Below are positions 10,224 through 20,688 of a DNA stretch of 64,000 nucleotides, piece by piece. How positions within the stretch are numbered: the stretch's first letter is position 1; every line of letters starts with the position of its first letter. This stretch comes from Sphingomonadales bacterium. GTDB taxonomy: Bacteria > Pseudomonadota > Alphaproteobacteria > Sphingomonadales > Sphingomonadaceae. The notes under the pieces were generated by a model, which saw nothing but the letters and a program-made list of their open reading frames with translations, searched no databases and had not been told where the DNA came from. The position numbers and the translations under genes are program-made. Location: contig JAAURJ010000001.1 of assembly GCA_012032285.1 (NCBI GenBank), positions 62,001-126,000 of the forward strand. The letters are read 5' to 3'.

Positions 10224-11786
10224 TTACTCTTCATCCTCTTCCGCCTTGTCAAGCATACGTGTTAACTCTGCACTTGCATTTACAAAATCACCCGCATCTA
10301 TGTATTTGACACAGCGACCGATAAAGTCGTCTTCATCCTCCTTTTTACTGCGATCGGACTTTTCATCATCCGGGTCTTGGACAAGCGGCCCAAGAACATA
10401 GCGAGCAAGTTCACCCTTTCTCTCATTCAAAAATTGCCGTGCCAAAAGGATTCGTGAATAAGGATCATAGGGTGATAATTTATAACCTTTCTCTAAGCCC
10501 AGTATCGCCGATTCCGGTATCGTTTCACCTGCTTTATAATAGGAAAGATAGTTTAGGATGAGCGACAAAGCATTGTGATTATCTGCCTCAAATGCCTTAA
10601 CCAAATAGGGACGGGCCTCAGCATATTGCGCACTGTCCTTCTCTCCCATTTCAATACGGACCATACCTTTATAGAGCAAAGCCTTACTATTTTTAGCGTC
10701 AATAGCCAAAGCACGGTCTGCGGCTGCATCAGATGCGGTAAAATTTTTGGCATCAAATTCCGCTTCAATCAATGCGTCCAAAACAAATTTATCATCTGGA
10801 TATGTGGTTGCAACAGAGCGTATCCGTTCAGCAACGCTAGATGCGGTTGATTTTGTGACACCTCTGGAGGATTTAATAACATGGGGTATCGCCGCCTCTT
10901 CTGCGGCAGTCAGCTTTCTTGCCGATATGACAGGTTCCTGAAAATTATTCGGGACAAACTCAATCGCCCCCAAGGCCGTATCTTGATATTTGCGGACTTC
11001 TTGCGATAGTTTTTCCAAATCGCCAAAGGCTATCTCAGCTGCTGCCATACTTGTTTTGCCGCCATTGACCAATTTCAAATATTCGGTGAGTTGTCCGGGG
11101 CGTTTATCCGTAAAGGTCAGATAATGGGCCAACAGCCAACCAACAGAATAAAAGTGACGAGAATCACTTGGTTTCAATTTTGATGGCGGCGAGAATAATT
11201 TTTTTGCTGGGAAATTTTCATCATATAAAAACTGATTAGCTCTATGTGTCGCTGGTAAGCCTAAACGGAAAACACCTTTTGGCTGAATATCTACAGTGCC
11301 ATAGACCTCGGCATATGCCTCCACATACCAAGCCGGATAGTTAGCCGGGAAATTTTGCAGCATAAAATGATGCCCGTATTCGTGCGCCAATATGATTTCG
11401 GGATCAAGTCCCTGATCGTCATCGGAACGTGCGCCCAATCCTCTTGATCGCGGTTTTCGGGCGGGAATGAAAGCCACCGCACCATTGCTACTGGGCCGGT
11501 AAAAGCCTGCAACTCCCCGACTTCCTGCTAATCGGCCAATATCATCGGTATCGCCAAAACGGAAAATTGTGACTGGAACCGGATCTTCATCTTTTGGCAT
11601 ATTTTGCATTGCGCGCATCGCCATATCGACGCGCTCCATGCGCTGGGCCAACTCCAGTGCTTCTTGCTGCTTTCCTTCTGAAAATACGACGAAATGGTCC
11701 GACTCTGCTCGCCACCATTCTGCAAGTGCCGGTGAGGTAAATACCAAAGCGGAAACCGCTACAATTATTTTTACGGATGTACGCAT
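10224..11786 (-). CDS. secreted HEYGHH metallopeptidase-like protein with TPR-like repeats
   Basis: Signal peptide MRTSVKIIVAVSALVFTSPALA; EIILAHEYGHHFM zinc-binding motif; alanine-rich TPR-like C-terminal half. Confidence 0.7.
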   Translation of the reverse strand: MRTSVKIIVAVSALVFTSPALAEWWRAESDHFVVFSEGKQQEALELAQRMERVDMAMRAMQNMPKDEDPVPVTIFRFGDTDDIGRLAGSRGVAGFYRPSSNGAVAFIPARKPRSRGLGARSDDDQGLDPEIILAHEYGHHFMLQNFPANYPAWYVEAYAEVYGTVDIQPKGVFRLGLPATHRANQFLYDENFPAKKLFSPPSKLKPSDSRHFYSVGWLLAHYLTFTDKRPGQLTEYLKLVNGGKTSMAAAEIAFGDLEKLSQEVRKYQDTALGAIEFVPNNFQEPVISARKLTAAEEAAIPHVIKSSRGVTKSTASSVAERIRSVATTYPDDKFVLDALIEAEFDAKNFTASDAAADRALAIDAKNSKALLYKGMVRIEMGEKDSAQYAEARPYLVKAFEADNHNALSLILNYLSYYKAGETIPESAILGLEKGYKLSPYDPYSRILLARQFLNERKGELARYVLGPLVQDPDDEKSDRSKKEDEDDFIGRCVKYIDAGDFVNASAELTRMLDKAEEDEE

Positions 11787-11938
11787 AATTATCTCCCTAT
11801 CTTTGATAATTTTTTCACAAACATAATTCATGTTTTCGTGTTGGGGAAGCCCTCAATGAGCAAAGATATTGATAGCAAACTGTATGCAGAGGCAATTTCC
11901 CCATTGCACGCTAGGTGCGTTATGAGTATAATACACTC

Positions 11939-12160
11939 ATGGCCAATATATTTGCATTTGTTCTTGGCGGTATCGCGCTACTTTTTGCGATGATCGCCCT
12001 AATTCCGCTCCTTGGTTGGATGAATTGGTTTATAATCCCTATCGCTGGCATAGGGGCGATTGTCGGTGCCATTTCATCAAGCAACAGCGGGCGCAATTTC
12101 TGCATAATTGTCATGGCGATTTGCGCGGCCCGCCTCTGGATTGGTGGCGGCTTTTTTTAG
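11939..12160 (+). CDS. small integral membrane protein
   Basis: Short ORF with predicted hydrophobic helices. Confidence 0.5.
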   Translation: MANIFAFVLGGIALLFAMIALIPLLGWMNWFIIPIAGIGAIVGAISSSNSGRNFCIIVMAICAARLWIGGGFF

Positions 12161-12228
12161 TTTCATTCAGAAACCAAACGATATACTCAACCCGTCAATA
12201 TGCAAAAATTGCTGGGAGAGACAGGCAT

Positions 12229-12767
12229 ATGAGCAGCGGACCTTTTTTGATAACCCGGCGGTTGATCCTGCGTCCACCGTCGGCAGAGGATCTGGATGCG
12301 TGGGCGGCCTTTTGCGCTGATCCGCATGTTATGCAGTATCTGGGCGGACCACAAAGCCGGTCGGAGGCGTGGCGTAGCCTGTGCGGCGTGACAGGCGCTT
12401 GGCAAATACGCGGCTTTGCCATGTTTCGATGATCCGGCGCGACACAGGCGAATGGATTGGCCGCACCGGGCCGTGGCAACCCGAAGAATGGCCGGGCATG
12501 GAAATAGGATGGGGTGTCGCCCGTGCCTATACAGGACAAGGTTATGCCTATGAAGCCGCCGAAGCGTCCATGGACTATGTTTTTGAGGTGCTGCGCTGGG
12601 ACCGGGTGATCCACACCATCGCGCCCGATAACATCGCCTCGCAAAAATTGGCGGCACGGCTGGGTTCGGTTAATTTAGGACCATCGCGCCTGCCCGCGCC
12701 CTTTGCCGATGCCCCGGTTGATGCCTGGGGACAAAGCCGTCAGCAATGGCAGGAAAGGCGCAAATAG
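12229..12767 (+). pseudogene. GNAT N-acetyltransferase split by a frameshift near 12424-12427
   Basis: MSSGPFLITRRLILRPPSAEDLDAW...GFAMF in one frame continues as MIRRDTGEWIGRTGPWQPEEWPGMEIGWGVARAYTGQGYAYEA in another. Confidence 0.85.
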
Positions 12768-12894
12768 GGCGCAAGCAAAACGTTGTTTTCATCGCCGGTT
12801 CAGCTTATTTCTGCAAATGACCGCAAAATTCTTAACCCGCAAAGCCCATCATGCTATGCGAACGAGGATAGTATTCAACAGGGTGAATGATTTG

Positions 12895-14232
12895 ATGAAG
12901 AAAACCGGTTTAAAGTTCAGCGCCTCTGCCATGGCGGTTCTTTTGGGCATGGCCGCTGCGCCCGCGCTTGCGCAACAGCAAAGCGCTTCACCCGCCGCCG
13001 AACAAACCGTTCCGGATCAAGCCGCAGAATCAGACATTCCGCTGATCATTGCGGAACCCGTTTACGAACCGCAATGGAACGCCGCCCATGCCAATGCGCT
13101 TTTGGCCTTTATCAACGCGATAGGCGCCGAAGGGTTAAAGCCGTCCGATTATGCGCCCGAAAAACTGGCCGCCGCAATAGAAGGCGGTGAGGGTGAGGCT
13201 TTGGATACCGAATTTACACGCGCATTTACCTGGCTGGCCGAAGATTTGCGTGATGGCCGCACACCTATGAAAGCGCGCGTCGAATGGTATGTCGAAGATC
13301 CCGATGCCGATGCCGCCCCTATTTCAATGCTGTTGACCAAGGCGAAAGAAAGCGGCGATATTGCCGCTACGCTCCGTTCCTTGGAACCGGTTCATGCCGA
13401 CTATGCGGCGCTGCGCACCATGCTCGCCAAAACCCCGAAAACCGATATGGCGAAACGGCGGTTGATCATGGCCAATATGGACCGGTGGCGCTGGTTAAAA
13501 CGCGATTTGGGTAAGGACTATCTGCACACCAATGTGCCGGAATATAAGGTCCGCTATATTGTCAACAAACAACAGATTGTGAATTATCGCACTGTGGTTG
13601 GCAAGCCGGGCCGCAATGCCACGCCGCAGCTCGCCGAAATGGTGCAGGGTGTTATTTTCAATCCGACCTGGACCGTGCCGCAAAGCATCGTCAAGGGCGA
13701 AGGCCTGGGCGCACGGGTGCTTGCCAATCCCGCTTGGGCGCGTTCACAGGGGTATCAAGCAACCAAGGGCGCGAATGGCTATATCAATGTCGTGCAAAAG
13801 CCTGGACCGACCAATGCGCTGGGTTATATGAAGCTCGATATGCCCAACCGCCATGCGATTTTCCTGCACGACACTCCGTCGCGCCATTTGTTCCGCAATG
13901 CCGACCGGGCGCTTAGCCATGGCTGCATCCGAACCGAAAATGCGATGGAGTTGGCGATGGTCATTGCGCTGGTGCAGGGCGATGTGCCAACGGCGCGGTC
14001 CAATGAAATTATCAAATCATTCGAATATACCCGTGTGCCGGTGAAGCGGGAACTGCCTGTTTATATCACCTATTTCACCATGGCGAGCGATGTTGATGGC
14101 AATATGACCAATTTCCGCGACATTTACGCCCGCGATAAACCGGTGCTCGACGCATTGGCCGCCGCCCGTCCTGATCGGGCGGAAAAATTGGAAAAGAAAG
14201 ATTCAGCCGTTTCCGAGGAACGCAAGCTGTAA
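12895..14232 (+). CDS. L,D-transpeptidase (YkuD/YcbB-like)
   Basis: Signal peptide, GVIFNPTWTVPQSIVKGEG, HDTPSRHLFRNADRALSHGCIRTENAMELA (SHGCIR catalytic motif). Confidence 0.93.
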   Translation: MKKTGLKFSASAMAVLLGMAAAPALAQQQSASPAAEQTVPDQAAESDIPLIIAEPVYEPQWNAAHANALLAFINAIGAEGLKPSDYAPEKLAAAIEGGEGEALDTEFTRAFTWLAEDLRDGRTPMKARVEWYVEDPDADAAPISMLLTKAKESGDIAATLRSLEPVHADYAALRTMLAKTPKTDMAKRRLIMANMDRWRWLKRDLGKDYLHTNVPEYKVRYIVNKQQIVNYRTVVGKPGRNATPQLAEMVQGVIFNPTWTVPQSIVKGEGLGARVLANPAWARSQGYQATKGANGYINVVQKPGPTNALGYMKLDMPNRHAIFLHDTPSRHLFRNADRALSHGCIRTENAMELAMVIALVQGDVPTARSNEIIKSFEYTRVPVKRELPVYITYFTMASDVDGNMTNFRDIYARDKPVLDALAAARPDRAEKLEKKDSAVSEERKL

Positions 14233-14274
14233 CCTCTTAGGATTTGGCTTTAGGTCCTGACCCTAGGTCGTAAG

Positions 14275-15296
<1,022 letters not shown>

Positions 15297-15416
15297 CTAT
15301 GTCCAACTATCTTGTCTTTACCGGCATAAACATAGCATCAAAATAGGGGCTTGCCTTAGCCATAGGCCGCCGATTAAGTGGCGGCACAAAATCGAATATC
15401 AAGCTTGGAGCTGTTC

Positions 15417-15734
15417 ATGCCAAAAATTACTGTCATTACCCGCACCGGAGAATCCCGCGATGTCGATGCGGATAAGGATCTGTCTCTCATGGAGGTGATC
15501 CGCGACAATGGTTTTGATGAATTATTGGCCCTGTGCGGTGGATGCTGTTCCTGTGCGACTTGCCATGTGCATATTGATGCGGCTTATGCGGATAAATTGC
15601 CGCCCATGGGTGAGGATGAAAATGACCTTCTCGACAGCACCGAGCACCGCACGGCGCAATCCCGCTTATCCTGCCAGATTCCGGTGAGTGATGATCTTGA
15701 TGGGTTGATCGTTACAATCGCGCCCGAAGATTGA
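15417..15734 (+). CDS. 2Fe-2S ferredoxin
   Basis: [54 protein letters not shown]-x5-C-x2-C pattern. Confidence 0.95.
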   Translation: MPKITVITRTGESRDVDADKDLSLMEVIRDNGFDELLALCGGCCSCATCHVHIDAAYADKLPPMGEDENDLLDSTEHRTAQSRLSCQIPVSDDLDGLIVTIAPED

Positions 15735-15737
15735 TCC

Positions 15738-16572
15738 TTATCCGCGCAGCGCGGTATCCAGCATCTCTTCGGTGACCGGATAGCCATGGCGATTTGGAAT
15801 GCACAGATAACGCCCATCTGCACGTTCATCGATATAGGTCAACACGGTTTCCACCGGAAAACAGGCCGCATGGGATGCGGCCGCATCAAAGCTTTCAAAT
15901 TGCGCCAGCCGTTCCAGATTGCGGCGAGTGGGGAAGATAATCTTTACCCTGCCCATATCCGCCAGTTGCAATGTTTCGGCCGCGCTAGCCCAGAATAGCC
16001 GTTTATTCTCGGTCGCATCGGCCACAGCATTCAGCTGCGCTGCGCCCGCATCAAGCAAGTAGAATCGTGTGTCGAAAACCCGTGCCACATTTTCAAAAGC
16101 GGGCGGGCGCCAGCGCGCCCATGGAATCAGCCTGCCAAGGTCAGGCCGCCAGCCATGGGCGTTCAGCACATCACCCAAAACCGCTCCGTCATGCAAGGCG
16201 CGGCGGGCTTCTTTACAATCAGCCGGATCGCCAACCCCTTCCAGCCCCTAGCGCCAGCCCTGCCTCTTCTATCGTTTCACGGATCACCGCAAGCCGCGCT
16301 GCGACCTCTTCCAGATCAAGCCCCAATGTGCAGTCTGCGGATAAGGAAGCTGCATATTCGAAATCAGCCCTATCGACTTTCCCGCCTGGGAATACCGCTG
16401 CGCCGCTGGCAAAGGCCATGGACTGCATCCGTTCCATCATCAGCAATTTGGGCGAACCGCCACCGGGGTCATGGTGCATAATCACCATAGTGGCGGCTGG
16501 GGTTGGGGCCGGGTTTGGGGCTGGGGTTGCGCGTGCAACCTTAGGCGGGTTTGCTGTCATACCAGCAATCAA
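15738..16572 (-). pseudogene. NUDIX hydrolase, frameshift near 16245-16248
   Basis: GGKVDRADFEYA...VIRETIEEAGLALG (Nudix box) then shifted LEGVGDPADCKEARRALHDGAVLGDVLNAHGWRPD. Confidence 0.85.
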
Positions 16573-16656
16573 GCACGGAAAGCCATGATTGGCCAGATTA
16601 TTTCCACCTCTATTTGCGCGATAGCGTTTTTATGGCATGAAGCAGACAGGGGAGGC

Positions 16657-17268
16657 ATGAATATGGGCATAACGGAATTATTAGCCATAGCGGCGAGTGT
16701 TAGCCTTCTTTCGGGATGGCGGCTTTACCTGACCATATGCGCCACCGGCCTTGCCATGTATTTTGATATTGTCCCGCTGCCTGAAAATCTCGCCATGCTG
16801 GAGGCGTTGGGCAATCCATGGGTGATTGGCATTTCGGCAACCGGCGCATTGGCAGAATTTTTTGCGGATAAAGTCATGTGGTTAGACAGCCTTTGGGATG
16901 GGCTGCATATGATAATCCGGCCATTGGGCGGGGCGATGTTGGCACTGGCGGTGGTGGATAGCGGCGATCCGGTTTGGCAGGTTATTGTTTTCCTGCTTGG
17001 CGGCGGCGCGGCCTTTGCCAGCCATAGTGCCAAAGCCTCTGCCCGTGCGGTGGTCAACGCATCACCCGAACCGGTTAGCAATGTCGTTATATCCACCGGC
17101 GAAGATGTCGTGGCAGGCGGGCTATTATTCCTGATATTCGCGAATCCGGTCGCGGCGGCATTGGTGGCACTGCTTTTGCTTGCGCTATGCTTTTTCCTTC
17201 TGCAGGCCGCATATCGTATGTGGGGAAAACTGTTCGGCAAAAGCAAGGTGAAATATAAAGACCACTAG
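16657..17268 (+). CDS. DUF4126-like integral membrane protein
   Basis: MNMGITELLAIAASVSLLSGWRLYLTICATGLA... hydrophobic; preceded by GGGGAGG ribosome-binding site. Confidence 0.75.
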   Translation: MNMGITELLAIAASVSLLSGWRLYLTICATGLAMYFDIVPLPENLAMLEALGNPWVIGISATGALAEFFADKVMWLDSLWDGLHMIIRPLGGAMLALAVVDSGDPVWQVIVFLLGGGAAFASHSAKASARAVVNASPEPVSNVVISTGEDVVAGGLLFLIFANPVAAALVALLLLALCFFLLQAAYRMWGKLFGKSKVKYKDH

Positions 17269-17302
17269 TGTGGTGGATTTGAAATTCGCTAAACCACACT
17301 AG
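17265..17302. repeat. palindromic repeat unit A
   Basis: CTAGTGTGGT ... ACCACACTAG perfect 10-nt terminal arms; left arm overlaps the upstream stop codon. Confidence 0.8.
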
Positions 17303-17315
17303 AAACTAATAATAT

Positions 17316-17390
17316 CTAGTGCCCCTTATGAATCTGAAGTCCGCTGCGCGCTGGAATTTTAATGTGGTGGACTTCAGATTCGGGCACTAG
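17316..17390. repeat. palindromic repeat unit B (REP/MITE-like)
   Basis: CTAGTGCCCCTTATGAATCTGAAGTCC ... GGACTTCAGATTCGGGCACTAG inverted arms; tggtggacttcagattcg resembles tggtggatttgaaattcg of unit A. Confidence 0.8.
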
Positions 17391-17438
17391 GGACGGCCAA
17401 CTCAATCTGGGTTTGGTAATGCCAGGCTAAACAGGCTG

Positions 17439-18200
17439 TTAATTTGCCCGCTTCACCGGTGGCTGCGCCCGTGTGAAAACCAGTTCGGTTTCGCTGGAGG
17501 CCTTGGCATCGTAGGAATAGCCTTCTGCGGCAAAATCCTTCAGCCCTTCCGCCCGGTCAATACGGTTTTGCATGATCCACCGTGCCATCAGGCCGCGGGC
17601 GAATTTGACATGGTACATCAGCGCACGGGCTTTTCCGTCCTTTATATTGAGGAAATTTGCACCGATCACCCGAGCTTTGAGCGCCCCTGTGTCCACCGCC
17701 TTGAAATATTCGTTTGAAGCGAGGTTAACGACGGTTCGGTCTGCGTGGCTGTTAAGATCTCTGTTCAGGTTTTTGGCGATTTTGCTGCCCCAAAAATCAT
17801 AGAGCGTGCCGCCACGTGCATTGGCCATTTTGGTGCCCATTTCCAACCTATAGGGTTGGATCGCATCCATCGGGCGCAGCAGACCATATAATCCTGATAA
17901 AATCCGTAAATTATCCTGTGCATAGCTAAGCGCCTCTGCGTTCCATTGCCGCGCATCCAGCCCCCAATACACATCGCCGTCAAATGTCAGGGCAGCGGGC
18001 GCGGCGCTATTGCCTTTCCCGTCAAGGTCAAAGGCGCGGAAACGTCCGGCATTCAGCTCAGCCAGATTGTCGCTGATATGCATAAGCTTTTTCAGGTCGG
18101 CCGCCGTTTGGCGTTTGGCGACAGCCGCAATTTCGCGCATATCATCGGAAAGCTGCGGGCGGGTCATCTCCATGCCGTCTGTAAAGGAACCGAATTTCAA
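17439..18200 (-). CDS. yaaA: YaaA family peroxide stress protein
   Basis: AAPAALTFDGDVYWGLDA, LRILSGLYGLLRPMDAIQPYRLEMGTKM, VNLASNEYFKAV. Confidence 0.95.
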   Translation of the reverse strand: MKFGSFTDGMEMTRPQLSDDMREIAAVAKRQTAADLKKLMHISDNLAELNAGRFRAFDLDGKGNSAAPAALTFDGDVYWGLDARQWNAEALSYAQDNLRILSGLYGLLRPMDAIQPYRLEMGTKMANARGGTLYDFWGSKIAKNLNRDLNSHADRTVVNLASNEYFKAVDTGALKARVIGANFLNIKDGKARALMYHVKFARGLMARWIMQNRIDRAEGLKDFAAEGYSYDAKASSETELVFTRAQPPVKRAN

Positions 18201-18331
18201 TTTTTTGGCGGGCGAAAGCAGTGTGATTATGGCTCTGTCCTTTCCGGATGCGGGGCGGCGGATTGGCTTATCCGTTTGAATGAAGGTGAAACTCTATCCG
18301 CAAAGATAAGCCGACATCGCTATTTTGCAAG

Positions 18332-19557
18332 TCAGCTATCCCGTGCGATCAGGCTTTTCAGCTTTGCTAGCCGCGGCGTCACCATCGGAATGGTCAGCAT
18401 GGTTGACCCCACCGCCATCAACAGCAGCGCGGTGAAGCCCGTATTGCTGATAATTTGTTTGTCGAGAAGGACATTGGCAAAAATGATCATGATCAATGCC
18501 TTTGTTTGCAGCAACCAGCCGATAATCGCGGCCTCCCCCTTTTGCCATTTCAATATCCGCCCGGCCAGATGCACGCCTGCCAGCTTGCCCGCCACCGCAG
18601 CTACAAGCAGCGCCGCCGCCGCCGCAAATACCATCAATCCGCCGCCTTCTCCCCCGCTGCTTTCCCACTGCGTGCGCAGCCCCGTAGACAGGAAAAAACG
18701 GGCATGAAAGCAAGCAGGACAAAATGGCGAAACAAATCCATGCGTTCTTGATTGAACCAGCGTGCTTCCATCACCATTCCAGCCAGAAACGCGCCGACCA
18801 TGAAATGCAGCCCGCACCAATCTGCGCCAAAGGCGACCGCAGCAAGCCATATGAGGCTAATCGGCCAGCGGTCGCGTTCCTGCAATAGTACCATCAATTT
18901 GCGGATCAAAAAGGCAGCGGCCATGAAGGCGACAAGGAACACAGCCTGCCGCCCGATCCTTTCCCAATCGAGCAGGATTAGCGCCAACACTCCCCATATC
19001 GCAATGTCATCTAGGCTGGCATATCGCAATATCCGCTGCCCCAAAGGCGCCCGCAATATCTCCAGCTTCTCCATAAACAGGATGAGGATCGGCAAGGCTG
19101 TCACCGCGCAGGACATACCCAGGCCCAAAATCACCTGCACGCTATTGCCATTGCTGCCCGCCCAAATATCGCCGGTGTAAAGCAGCATTGCAGCGACCAG
19201 ACTGCCCAGCGCCATCGGGACCATCATCGCCAGCCCGGCGGTAACCGCTGTTTCGCGCACATTGGCCCATGCCTTGTTCAGTTCCAGCTCTATTCCTGCA
19301 ATCCATACAAATAACATGACCGCCCATGTCGCAAGGCCGGTCAGCATTTTGATCACATCTGGAGTGAAGACTGTTTGATAATAGGATGGGAATGCCGCGC
19401 CCAATACGCCTGGCCCCAACGCTATGCCCGCAACAATCTGCACCACCACCAAAGGCGCATAATATTCGGTCCGCCCCCACCGCCAGACAAGATAAGGCAG
19501 GCTATAAATGATGAGCATTGCCAATAGGAACAGCTCGGTCGTGGTAACGCTATGCAT
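18332..19557 (-). pseudogene. cation:proton antiporter (CPA2-like), frameshift at 18693-18698
   Basis: ORF 18634-19557 ends ...HFVLLAFMPVF; frame continues FLSTGLRTQWESSGGEGGG...LAKLKSLIARDS. Confidence 0.85.
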
Positions 19558-19718
19558 GGCCGCGCCATAAGTCGTGTGGGGCGGGTAAACAAGCGTTACT
19601 ATTTACCCCTGTCCCCGTCCCCATATAGGACGCTATCAATCAGGCGTGGTTAATGCGCTGGCTGTTATGCGCCCGCACATAGTATGTACTATGAGTGTCT
19701 ATAGTGAAGGTATACCCC

Positions 19719-20678
19719 ATGTCCAAATCCGCCTATATGATTGGATCGCTTGTCGGTCTGGCCGCATTGCTCGCATGGGCGCATGATGCCGCCGCACAGG
19801 CCGATCAAAATGCCCCCTTTCAAATTGCCGAAACCGGGCAGAAATTCCGGATATTGGATCAGGCGGTAAAAGCGATTGGCAATGGTCAGGGTACAATTTT
19901 GATCCGGCCCGGCCTGTATCAGCAATGCGCGGTGCAGGAAGAGGGCCGCATCGCTTACCGCGCTGCCGCCATCGGACAGGTGATCTTTGACCGGGCCACC
20001 TGCGAGGGCAAGGCCGCTTTGGTATTGCGGGGCCAGAGCGCAAGCGTGGACGGCATCATTTTTCAGGGCATGGCCGTGGCGGACGCCAATGGCGCCGGGA
20101 TCCGGCTTGAAAAAGGCGATCTGGTCGTCACCCGTTCGATTTTCCGCGACAGCGAACAGGGCATTTTGACCGCGCCCGATCCATCATCAAGCATTCGCAT
20201 TGACCAATCAACTTTTTCCGGGCTTGGCCGCTGCGACCGCGGATTGGACTGTGCGCATAGTATCTATATTGGCGATTATGGATCGCTGACCGTTACCAAT
20301 AGCCGTTTTGAACGCGGTAATGGCGGCCATTATGTGAAAAGCCGCGCAGCCCGTGTCGATATTCGCGACAATGCCTTTGACGATAGCCGCGGTCATACCA
20401 CCAATTATATGATCGACCTGCCCGGCGGAGCGACCGGCACGATCAGCGGCAATAAATTTGTGCAGGGCGAGGATAAGGAAAATTACAGCGCCTTCATTAC
20501 CGTCGCCCCCGAAGGCAAAAAACATAGCAGTGCGGGCCTGTCGATTGCCAATAATGACGCCCGAATCGGCCCTGGCATCAGCAGGAGCAGCACATTTCTG
20601 GCCGACTGGTCAGGGGACCAAATTGCATTGGGCGTCAACCGGCTTGGCCCCAATTTGAAACGATATGAACGGCGCTGA
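19719..20678 (+). CDS. secreted right-handed beta-helix repeat protein
   Basis: Signal peptide; repeated short beta-helix coils (GIRLEKGDLVVTRSIFRDSEQGILT, SIYIGDYGSLTVTNSRFERGNGGHYVKSRAARVDIRDNAFDD). Confidence 0.65.
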   Translation: MSKSAYMIGSLVGLAALLAWAHDAAAQADQNAPFQIAETGQKFRILDQAVKAIGNGQGTILIRPGLYQQCAVQEEGRIAYRAAAIGQVIFDRATCEGKAALVLRGQSASVDGIIFQGMAVADANGAGIRLEKGDLVVTRSIFRDSEQGILTAPDPSSSIRIDQSTFSGLGRCDRGLDCAHSIYIGDYGSLTVTNSRFERGNGGHYVKSRAARVDIRDNAFDDSRGHTTNYMIDLPGGATGTISGNKFVQGEDKENYSAFITVAPEGKKHSSAGLSIANNDARIGPGISRSSTFLADWSGDQIALGVNRLGPNLKRYERR

Positions 20679-20688
20679 TTACCGGTAA

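Noticed and set aside
11922-11940. ATGAGT-N7-ACTCAT inverted repeat
   Set aside because: Short arms overlapping a start codon; likely chance or weak promoter context.
16490-16560. Short G/T-rich imperfect repeat (ggttggggccgggtttggggctggggttg)
   Set aside because: Encodes the PAPNPAPTP linker at the N-terminus of the NUDIX protein; not a separate repeat element.
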